Origin: Sinonovacula constricta
Taxonomy: Eukaryota > Mollusca > Bivalvia > Cardiida > Solecurtidae
NCBI GenBank assembly: GCA_007844125.1
Contig: CM017567.1
Location: 14,232,046 to 14,296,045, forward strand
DNA: 64,000 bases
Direction of reading: 5' to 3'
Notes under the pieces: model-generated
The model's database searches: none
What the model was told of the DNA's origin: nothing
What the model saw: the letters and a program-made list of their open reading frames with translations, nothing else
Program-made: the position numbers and the translations under genes
In this document: positions 24,601 through 36,600 of the stretch, piece after piece
Layout: every line of letters starts with the position of its first letter
Numbering within the stretch: the first letter of the stretch is position 1

Positions 24601-27600
24601 GTTAACAACACTTGTTTAATGTGTTTTAATTTGACAATGTTCACCGTGGCATGACAAATTTGTAACATACACCTTTGAAGAAGAAGTAAAATGCACCATT
24701 AGTATATGTGTATATTTAGATACAGTTGAGTATACAACTCGTATTGTCAAGTAAATCATATAAAATATAATTAAAATCTATATTTTGAGTACTTTAAAGT
24801 CATACTATTTTACATATTTTCTTGTTGTTTTGCTTCACTTGTTCACAAACTAACAAGAAAATTATTCTTTCAGTAAAATGTGAAATAAGTTCACATTCCT
24901 ATGCACTGTGCTACTACACATGTATAAAGGGTATATGTACAATGGATCCATATATATAACTTTGTTCACCTTACAGTTAATCAAGAATGATTCCAGAGTT
25001 GTCAAGAGTCATTGCTAAGCTTACAATCATGTTTGTATTATAAGCTCAAGGTATATGGAATATAATTATACTCACATTCTTTTGCGATAATTCTCAACCA
25101 ACCATTGATTGCTTATGCTGGTCAATAGTCTCACTGAGAGTTAATGGGAAGTACGGTACATTATAGCAACAACATTGTGGTCACTTAGAGAGCAGTTATA
25201 GCAATATCCAGCTATTATTGTTGGAAGATACCCAGATAAGTGTTGTGGTAGAATCGCCACATTTTAAAGTGTGGAGGAGTAAGTAATTATTTCATAATGG
25301 AAAAAAATGTATCTCATTAATTGATGATAGAACTTCTGTATGATGCACATTGTAAATGGAACTACTGTAACCCACTTGTTTATGATAGATCTTCTGTATC
25401 CTGCTGATTGATAATTAAACTACTTTATGCTGCTAATTGATAATGGAACTAATGTATGCTGCTTGTTGATAATGGAACTAATGTATGCTGCTTGTTGATA
25501 ATGGAACTAATGTATGCTGCTTGTTGATAATGGAACTACTCTATGCTGCTTGCTGATAATGGAACTACTCTATGCTGCTTGCTGATAATGGAACTACTCT
25601 ATGCTGCTTGCTGATAATGGAACTACTCTGCTGCTTGCTGATAATGGAACTACTCTATGCTGCTTGCTGATAATGGAACTACTCTATGCTGCTAATTAAT
25701 AATGGAACTACTCTGTGCTAATTGATAATGGAACTACTCTATGCTGCTAATTGATAATGGAACTACTATGTCTTGCTAGTTGACAATAGAAATACTGTAT
25801 CCTGCTAATAGAAAAACAAAGTACTATATGATGCTAATTGAAAATAGCTGTCAGATCAGGATCTTACACTAGTTGCTGTTGCACTGTTTTTAATACCTCT
25901 TGTAACATATTCAGGAAGTTGACAGCAATTATCTAAAAAGTGTTGACTGATAACTTTGCAAGGGGATATCACCAATATTTCTTATTTGCGAATTGCAATA
26001 CTGCATATGCTTAAATTTGCTATTTGCTTGCTCAAACATATCTCATATACAATTTGGAAATAACAAATCTCAAGTCACAATTATCAAGTCACAAATTTTT
26101 AATTCAAGCGGTACATTGTATTTATAGATAGACATTTCTTTATTAAAAGCGCCACCTTGCCTTCTTACGTTGGACTGGTGTTGTGCATTTTACATTTTGT
26201 AATTTGCCCCTCTAGATAAGTAACTTGTAAATTAGGTGCTGGAAATGTAAAATGTTTCATGATTTTAGCCCTGCCCTTTTCAACTTGTAAATTGTATATG
26301 CGGGAAATTTGAAAATGTTTCAAATGTAATGTTGATTGTTTTCATTTGATATGTAAAAGTTAGGATGTAATTAGATAGCAGCATTAAGCATACGCGGTGT
26401 TCCAATTTACAAATAGACTTTTGAAGTAACAAATCCATGTATTGAAAGTTAGAAATAGTATTAAAGGTGGATATCCTCTTCCATTATTAACAAACTGCAA
26501 GCAATTAGCCTCTAGTTTATACTACATGTGTTCCCCTCTTCACAGTTATACTTACCCACTTTCCATGGTGGAAGTATGTTGTTAACAAATTAGGTGTCAA
26601 TATTCTGCAAAACTTGATCCACTTGTTTAACTTTTAGCTATTTAAATTGCTTTTTAAGAGCTATGTGTTAATAAAGTAAGCCTTTGTTGAAAATTTGAAA
26701 GGTTGAATGTTTTAATTAAAAACAGTTTAGCTCTTAGTCTGATTATTACAAGTTAACAAGGTGTGAGCAGTCATACAGATTGAGATCAGCCACATCCCAT
26801 CCATACACTGTCTGATCAAGATCTACTCCAACTCTGCAGAAACTTTTTAACAAACAGGAAACAATAAGTGTCATGAATAAATGTAGTAGGTTACATACAA
26901 ACTAAAGACAAACTCTTCTTAAGTATTGTAACAATTGTTCTAGTATAAATATACACAGATTTGAATTACCACTTCAGTTTAGTTGTCTAACTGCTATTAT
27001 TTTCCTCTTGAACTTTTTTTAGGTTTTAATATTTCAGCAATTGGATGAAAACATTTACTGTTACAAAAGTTTTTTTTTATTTTTGTAAAGTATATATTTC
27101 TATGGAAGATTGATACCCTCATTTACCCACACTGTTAGAATTTAACACAGCATGATTTTTACAGCCTTACTTCTTGGTTTTCTTAATAAATGTCTAACAC
27201 TACCTCCATTTTGAAATGCCTAGATGCCTGAACAAAAACCATGTTTTACATAGCATCGAACAATATTTTTTCTATACTGAAGTGATAGCATGGATAATTG
27301 GTGCATAATTAGTGCCAATATTTGACACATCTAGAAAGATAAGGCAGATAATTGGTTCTAACACTGTTTAATTAACACCAGTAGAATGCCTGTGAGATAA
27401 AACTAGGCCTATAAACTTTTCATAACTGTTTACATATAGTGCACTTTTATGCCCCTGAAAGGTGGCCTATTGTGGTTGCCTGTCTGCGTTTATGTCTGTC
27501 TGTACATCCAACCATCCATCCTGTTTCAGTGTCATAGACATAACTTCCATATTATTTACAACACTTTAATCAAACCTTATTCTGTTAACCCTTCAAGGTG

Positions 27601-30600
27601 TTTCTCTTGTAACCTTTACATTTGTAAATCTATAGTCAAAGTTTGTCACAGTCATTTAAATGATGATCTAGATGATAATTATGGAACAGTATTTCTGTTT
27701 ATATAAGTACATCATGTTACAGTCAGAAGAGTCTTAGTGTTGGGAATGGTTGTCGGGAATGTCATTTTGAAGTGCGACTTTCAACCAGGGGTGACAGTTT
27801 AAAATGTCACTTTGACACAGGAATGATCGTTCTTCAAATAGGCATTTTATAACTGTATGTTGTTTGTATAACATTGCACGGTTTCTAGCACAGCACATCA
27901 GATAAAAAGTACACCGTTTCCCTTGTTAGTAAATGATATTGAATGCTAACAGAATAATCTAAAAATATATATTTTTAAACCTTTTGCTATTACGAACAGC
28001 CCTGTTTATATTGAAGTGCTCTAAATATTGGATGTTAACAATAAGGAGACTGTTACTGTTTGTTATGCTTGTTTTTGTGGTCTTGACATTGTTAATATGA
28101 TCATTTAAAGTATTAGATTGTATGAAGTATTGATAGCATCCTCTGTCCTGGTTTTGATTAATGTTCTCCAATCACCCTGTATTTGTATAGATTTGATTAA
28201 TGGTCTTTGCCACTTATGTATATGTGATATATAAACTTCAAAATAAAAGTTTCTGTTCTAATAACTGTTGCGTGAGGTCATGCAATGTAGTGAAAATCAA
28301 TACAATTACACGCTCTCTGTTACTGGTTTACAAATAATACATGTATCTGCAGTTTAATTATTTATAATTACTCTGTAAATCTCATTAAAAGATTTAATGG
28401 ATGTTAAAGACAATGTCTTTTGTTGAGGTTTGTTTATAGTTTTGTTGCCCTGAATATTGTGATAAAACCTTTGGTCCACAGAAGTAGGTACTTTGCTTGA
28501 TGCAACCACAGTAGAACATGAAAGTTGAATCTCTATCTAAAGTTACTTTGACATTTTTTATTTATTTATTTATTTAATTTGCTATTTGTTTGAATTGTTA
28601 TTTCTTCAATGCTGCCTTACTCTGGTATTTTCTGGAACCTAGACCTGAGGTTGTAGACGTTTGAGCTGGAATCAGAGATCATCATCAAGGATTTCAAACT
28701 TTATTTTAAATGCAACCAATCAGATCCTTGACATAGATTGAAGATGCTATCTTAACTGTTTTATGACCTCTAACCCTGGGTTCTGAGATCATCCTCAAGC
28801 GTTTGATTGGCCAAATTTGAAATTTCATTTATAATGCAGCCAATCAGAACCTAGAGAGACAGAAGGCAGGACTGAATGATTGATGCTGGGACATTAAGTC
28901 CCAACAAGCCACCCCAAATCCAAAAATATGATATTTATGTCAACACTATTATATAATAGCTGTCACCACTATAACCTTTGTATGTTCTGCTATATCAACA
29001 ATTGCTTTATTATACCCATCTAAAGTATTGTTATACCCTCACGCTTTATACTTACCTGTGTATTCTGCAGGACTGATGGGCCGGCCATCAAGCCCTGGGG
29101 ACAATGGCAAGGCGGTTATTGTGCCAAAGGAACAGGAGGAGGAGGCCCGCGACAAGTTCAAGGTTCACCAGTTCAATCTGGTTGCCAGTGACATCATGTC
29201 TGTGAACAGGACCCTGCCAGACTACAGAATACCAGGGTAGGTGGACATTGTGTATGGTACCAGACTTGGTAGCCCAATCATTAAAACATCTGCTCCAGGT
29301 ACAGGAGGCCTGGGACAAACCCAGGCTGTAACATCAGTTATAAGAAAGTGGTATGGTAGCCTTGCTTAGGCTGAAGCAAATATTTGGATAGTTCCAGGAT
29401 TGGTTAGCCTGGTGTCAGGAAAATATGACTGAGTGTTGTATCATGCCAGGTGTTTACGGCATGCTACACAATAAAGGCAGCACTATATCGGCTTAAAGTG
29501 TACACCACCTCCAGCTAACCTAAACATTACTGATCGGATGATAAACCCATAAAAACAAACATAGTGTTTGCTTTTTTTGTTAGTATATACATCGGACAGA
29601 CAGCCATCACCATTATAGCAATGAAGTTAAAATTGGTTGAGGATGAATCCAGAAAAGTATCAGAGAAAAAACTTTTTTTGTGAGTAAATCAAACCCCAGC
29701 TGACAGTGAGAAGTTAATACCATAACCTCTTATGCAAAGAGTTGACTCCCCTTTGCAATTGTTAGGTACTGGTTATATGCACAGAAGCACAGAAAACAAT
29801 TCATATAGAGGTTTGAGTGATTCAGTAATTGTTTTCTTGTAGCAATGATTCCTAAGTTCTCAAACTGTTTTTTGTCTGAGTTGTATGTCAAAAAAAATGC
29901 GAGTGTCAAAGTGCTGCATTATCATGTGTTTCCATTGTAAGGTTTCCATTGATGGTCAGAATATGAGGGCCCATCTACATGTAGGTCACATGTTCCTTAA
30001 GATGTGGCACCAATTAGGTTCACACATTCCTAAAGATGTAACTTTTCAAGTCAAGATGCCATAAACTGATGACAAATTGATGCACTCTGATCTCACTCTT
30101 TCATTATGTCACCTGCATCAGATTCTTACAAGTCTTTTACAACAGAATCTACTATTGAGTTGTTTTATACAGCTAGATATAGCTAGACCTTCCATCATGT
30201 TTAACAAAATCTACCTTTCTGTAATAAGTACCCAAATCAGCCTCATAACATACAGTATGTCTTGCTTTTATCTTCACTCAAATTTCATTAATTTATAAGC
30301 ATGATTTTGCAGTAAACCCACTGTTCACAAATTTTGTCTTCCATTTTTGACTTTGCACAGTCATTGTGTAAGCATGTTGTCATATAAGGCGAGATACAAT
30401 CTGCACAGGAAAAACATGCCTAAACCAATTACTTTGCAGCTTAGTTTAGGGATGTGTCAAGACATTATAAAGAGTTTGTGAATTTGTAAGCTAAACAAGC
30501 CATGTAAGGATTGATTTTATGAATTTATGAAAGGCCTCTTGTATTGTCAGCTGCAGCTAATGCTTATTAAGGAAATTCCCTGATTCATATTGATCATGAC

Positions 30601-33600
30601 CTTTTTTTTTTCATTATAAATCATAAACTCTTTTTACTTACATAATAAGTATGTTGTTTAATTAGGCAAACAATATAGTTGTCAGCCAATCAAGTGTCAT
30701 GCTTGTGACCTGTCAATGGCCTCTTGCCATACAGACCAGCTATCTTTATGATCTACAATAGATGGTTATCGTATGACGTCACACATTTCCCAGCATGCAA
30801 TGCGGTCGGCCATATTTGTGGTAAAGCCATTGTTTACTTATGTCTGCTTAGGACAGCTTGGTCTCTACAATTTGACGATTAAATCGATTATTTCGCGAAA
30901 GATGTCGTGTGTAACGGCTACAAAGTGCAATATGACTTTATTAATTATACGCTGGAGCTATTGTGCGTGAAAAGGACTTGAAGAACACTAATTTGATCGG
31001 TTTTGATCCGTACTCGTCTTTGACGACAGCCTGATGACTTACAGTCGGACATTGCATATCCAGACATACTGAACTATCTAGTGTTTCAGCAAAGTGCGAC
31101 AACCAATTAAATATTGGTGGAGCTAGATCCTAGACTTGTGCCAGGGTAGAACCACTGCGCACTGCAGGTTAGCTGGTAATCCTCCACGACCAGGACTCGA
31201 ACTCATGCACTCTCTCGGCTGAGGAGTTACAAGTCACCAACTGCTTGGACACAGGCACTGCTAAACTTTGGTTTTAAAACAGGGTCATTTATTATGTGTA
31301 CTGGTTTCAATTCTTTACATCATGTTATACTATGTTTTCATTGCTTTAAGTTCCTTAAAACCCATGTTATGGTTGTCATATTTATTAAATGCGATCGAAT
31401 ACCATTACATGCTCCAATTTCCTTAGCAGTCTGTTTGTTTCTTAACTGCTTTTGCTTTTCCTGTTTATTGATCGATGAATTTACTGTCATTAAATACTTG
31501 TTACCGTTAAATGTGTTGTTTTTAATTCAGAAATGGTTTGGTTCTAAAAGAAGTACTGGAACTTGAATTCAATATTCTGTGAAATTATTATTCTAATATA
31601 ATGTAAGTTTGTTAAATTTGCTAAAAGGTAGGACAATAATATAAATAAAAACACTATGTGCTATTATTTATTGACAAATGTCAATGTGAAAGCAAAACCA
31701 TTTAAAAAACTTAGCTGTAACAGCTAGTTCAGGCTCGTTCTGAAAACAGTTTGTTTCTTACACTTTATTAGAGCTGGTATCTGGCAGTTTGGACGAAACA
31801 ATTTTCTCTCATGCATTCAAATAAATGATTTTTGCTTGTAAAGATCCCGCAAAATGCTGTTTTATATTCCGGACTGGATTCTTTGGCTTTATGGTGAATA
31901 GTAGTAGCTTGGTAATGGTGTGGAGTGAAGTTATAGAAGTGGTGATGACAAGAGAAATTTAAAACGTTACTCAGGGATGAAGCCATACAGTTGACACTCT
32001 AGCTCATGCCATACTCAATACACAACCATTTACTTGTACCAATACAAACTGTCTATGTTATGTAGGACATTTTACTTTTCCCCATGTTGCCCCTGGCTAT
32101 TTACAGCCCCTTGTCTGAAACTTGTTGTTTTAATAGTCTAGACCATATGGCTTTGCTTCCTGAGTGTCAAAGGCCAGGTGCAGGTGGATTAGCATTACTT
32201 TCTCACGTGTATTATAGGTTAAAAAAGAAGTTAAATTAAAATATCTGAGTAATTTAATTATCAATATGATTATACATTATTTCAAGTTAACTAAATTAAG
32301 ATTTCTGCAGTATTTTAAGGCAAAAAAAAATCATAGTTGTATTTGTCACTTTGTGTAGTATTTTCTAGCAGGTAAATACCAGGGGTTGAATTTACCGCCC
32401 AACCTTGTTATTACAGCCATGTAAAAAGTAAAGCATAACACATTACCTGTCATTACAAATAGGTTTTTCCTATCTGAGATAACCTGAAATCATCAACGTG
32501 CCTATTTAAAAAAATGGACATTTAATGCGATATTTTTTAAGATTCACACTGTCGAACAATAAAGTTAGTGTAATAACAGTCTTCACTTTAACTAAAGTTT
32601 ATTCAAGCATTATGTATAAATTTCCCAGAATAGAAGTAACATGTGTTGTTACATGGGTACAATATTAGCAAACTGTCGGATACCACATTACAACCACATA
32701 CACGGCGTTCTATAGACGCTAAACGTCAATGGTCATTGATTCCTCAGTCAAAATTTTCAAGGGTCAAATATCTGGGGGTAAATTTTGTGCATCAAGCATC
32801 ATGAGGGGCACATGCTGACAATATTTTGTCTAAAATTGACCTTGATGGAAATTATCGATACTGTTGGTAGCTTTTTAGTTTATTTAGGACTAGTAAATAA
32901 GCAATATATTTCTTAATTGTTTGTTAATTATCTGTATCTTAATAATAACAATAAAATAAACAACAAAATAGCTATTAACATTATAACATACTTCCACAGA
33001 CATATTTTCTTTCGACTTTTAATGCAATCCAAAACACTTAAAACGCTTAGCTACAATGAATGCTCTGTTCAAGCGCGAAAGCAAGACGTCCGAAAGTTTT
33101 CTCGTCCTTTCCCCTTGGTTTGTACTGACGGCTGGTAATGAGAAAAAAAGAAATCTGATCCGGATTATATATTTTGTGACATTTCACAACACTACAAGGC
33201 TTAATCATTGTCTTCCTTGCCTGTAATGGTTAATTATAAACAAAAGTGCGCTTTCACGGTACTGATATGTTGATTCACCTTACCACAAAGATGGCGGACA
33301 AACAGGTGCGCGCGCATCTTGGTGAAAAATCGATAACCATCTATTGTTAGTTTGTTGGATTGTGGTGGTTAGTTATCAGTCACCACACATTGATCAGTGT
33401 CTACTCCTCTTAATACTAATGATGCTGTTTTTGTTTTTGTGTCCTCTTTATTAAAGGGACCAGATTTATGCATACCTTTGTAATTTAATAGCAAAATTAA
33501 TTGGTACATTTTATTTTTATCTTATCAAAATAACAATGTTTATTCTCTCTGTTGTTAAACATGCTTATATTTCATATAAAAATAATTATGTTACACTGTT

Positions 33601-36600
33601 TCCCAGATGAGAATTGAATCCTTACATGTAATTAAATAGGTGAGTTTGTGTTATAAACATTAGACATCATGTCAGAAATGAAATGTACAACAGAAGTCAT
33701 CTATGAGTGCTAGAAAGATTACTATTTTAGTCATAATTATTCTCACTTTATCAAAATAAAACTGAGCCTTTAATATTTTTTAAAGGCTTTTTAGTAACAA
33801 AAATGTGTATCTTTTAAGACTATATTTACATATCTCTTTTAAATAAGTGAATGTGTTACATGTAAATATAAGGGGAATGTGTCTTAATCTGACTTAGTGA
33901 TAAAAAAAATCCATATTTCTTATTAAAAAAATATAACTGATGGTCTATCTTTGGCACAATAGTCACAAAGCTAAAAAGTACAAGTAATGTGGAGGTTTAA
34001 GATTAATAACAATTTAAAAAACAAAATGATGAAATTATTGGATACCCCTCAAAAGCAAATCTCAGTTCGGGTATACAGTTACTGGGGTGAAAGATTTGTT
34101 AAAATAACACAAATTTAAAGCAAAGAAGATAGAGATACAAGTTTGATCAAACCCAACAAAATAATGCTAAAATAAAGCTAAAAACTATTACATCATATAC
34201 AACAAAAATGCAGAAGTGTACAAAACGTAAGCCATGCAAAAAATAAAATGACTAAGTTTTGTGTGATAGGGTCATCCAACTGACGTGTTTCAGTGATTCA
34301 TCCCCAATATGTCAGTAGTCACAATGATTTCTTCAACACCAAAACCTGTAAGTTGCCATTCTGGTCATGACTAGGCTGGCATCAGGGGTTTTTTCTTGTC
34401 CTTGGACAAGTTGACAAGTCTAGAAACAAGATAACAACACAGGCATAATGAAAACATTAATTAAATGTTTGGTCTGTGTTTAATTCTCTGTGTTGTCTGA
34501 TACATTATATCAATGCAACTGTAATAATATTTATTACCCTGGACATATTCAGTATTGGAAATTTTTTGTTTGTGTTTTTATCTTAATTACTGATATAAGT
34601 ATTGATAAATCACGGTTGTGTTTTCATCTGATATGTTTACAGGTGTAAGAATAAGGTGTGATATGTTTACAGGTGTAAGAATAAAATGTGATATGTTTAC
34701 AGGTGTAAGAATAAGGTGTGATATGTTTACAGGTGTAAGAATAAAATGTGATATGTTTACAGGTGTAAGAATAAGGTGTGATATGTTTACAGGTGTAAGA
34801 ATAATGTGTGATATGTTAACAGGTGTAAGAATAAGGCGTACCCTGATGTGTCAAAGCTCCCGGACACCAGTGTTGTGATAGTCTTCCACAATGAGGCCTG
34901 GTCCACCCTCATTCGCACTGTGTTCAGCGTCATCAATCGGTCACCTCGGCACCTGCTCAAAGAAATCATCCTAGTTGATGATGCCAGTGAACATGGTATG
35001 TGGTCTACTGTTGTATTTGTCTGTATTTGTCTGTCAATGGTTTGAGAGTTTTCTTGGTATTGTGCAAAATTTGAAAGAAATAACTTTTATGAATATAACT
35101 TCCAAAAAACTTTTTAATGAATATGACCCCAGGTCATAAATAATGTGTAGTTGTAAATATTTTAATACATTTTAATTATCTCAATTAGAAACATTATTTG
35201 AAAAATAAAGTGTATTAATTAAAATTTTAACTAGCACTTTATATAGGTACAAACAGGACATATACTGTAGCCCATTGTTCAGTGGATGATTCTCTGTTGT
35301 ATTTTAGAGGAACTTGGTGAGAAGCTGGATAAGTTTCTAGCCACCTTGTCTGTCCATGTGTATGTCCTACGCACAGAAGAGAGGACAGGTCTCATCAGGG
35401 CCAGATTACGAGGTAGGTACCCCTGTAATGTACTTACACCTTTGGTGTACACACACCAGTCATGTACACATTTAATGTATGTAAACCTGTAGCTTACACC
35501 TATAATGTTTGTATTCCTGTTATATACATGTGCCTGTGATGTATACATGTCAGTAATGTACACCTGTAATGTTTGTTAACCTTTTATGTACATGTACCTG
35601 TGATGTGCATTACACCTGTAAAATTCATTCACCCCGTAATATGCATACACCTGTCATGCTGATTTACCTGTAATGTATGTAAGCCTGTAATTTATATACA
35701 CCTGTAGTGTACATACACCTGTGATGTGCATACACCTGTGATGCACACCTTTAGTGTATGTTCACCTGTAATTAAAAAAAAACCTTTCATATTATTTTAA
35801 AAATATGGGATTTTTTAAATAATAAAAAAAGTGTTTTTTGTCTTACACAGTGATTGTTAAGTGCTAGGATAAATTTATGATATGAATAAAAAAAAACAGA
35901 AATGTTAGACCATTAGACTTTTAATTATGTATGTACAGTCAATATTTACAATTTTATCTTTCTATATTTAACAGTGCTAAACCCTCCACATAATTCAGCC
36001 AATATAAAGAGTTATGTCATTCCTTTTTCTTGAGCCTGATCACTGTTTATTTTAGGGGCAGCCAAGGCCAAGGGTAAGGTAATCACATTCCTGGATGCCC
36101 ATTGTGAGGCCACAGAAGGTTGGCTGGAACCACTCATGGCAGAGATATATCACGACAGGTATGTCTGTAGAAGCATCCGAATGTAGCACTGCTGGACAGG
36201 TGTGTCTATACTTCTATCCTAGTGTAGCACTGCTGGACAGATGTGTCTATACATCTATCATAATGTAGTACTGCTGGACAGATGTGTCTATACGTCTATC
36301 ATAATGTAGTACTGCTGGACAGGTGTGTCTATACGTCTATCATAATGTAGTACTGCTGGACAGGTGTGTCTATATTGGCATCCTAATGTGGCACTGCCGG
36401 ACAGGTGTGTCTGTATTGGCATCCTAATGTAGCACTGCTGGACAGGTGTGTCTATACTAGCATCCTAATGTGGCACTGCCGGACAGATGTGTCTATATTG
36501 GCATCCTAATGTAGCACTGCTGGACAGGTGTGTCTATACTAGCATCCTAATGTGGCACTGCCGGACAGGTGTGTCTATATTGGCATCCTAATGTTGCACT

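Noticed and set aside
30902..30970. Possible THAP zinc finger (MSCVTATKC) in the 2.6-kb element
   Set aside because: The remaining C2CH residues and the AVPTY-type end are missing.
34618..34878. Open frame encoding a repeated MFTGVRI(R/K)CD peptide
   Set aside because: It is the 30-bp repeat read in a frame other than the GALNT frame. The downstream exon is used in the other frame, which matches the family.
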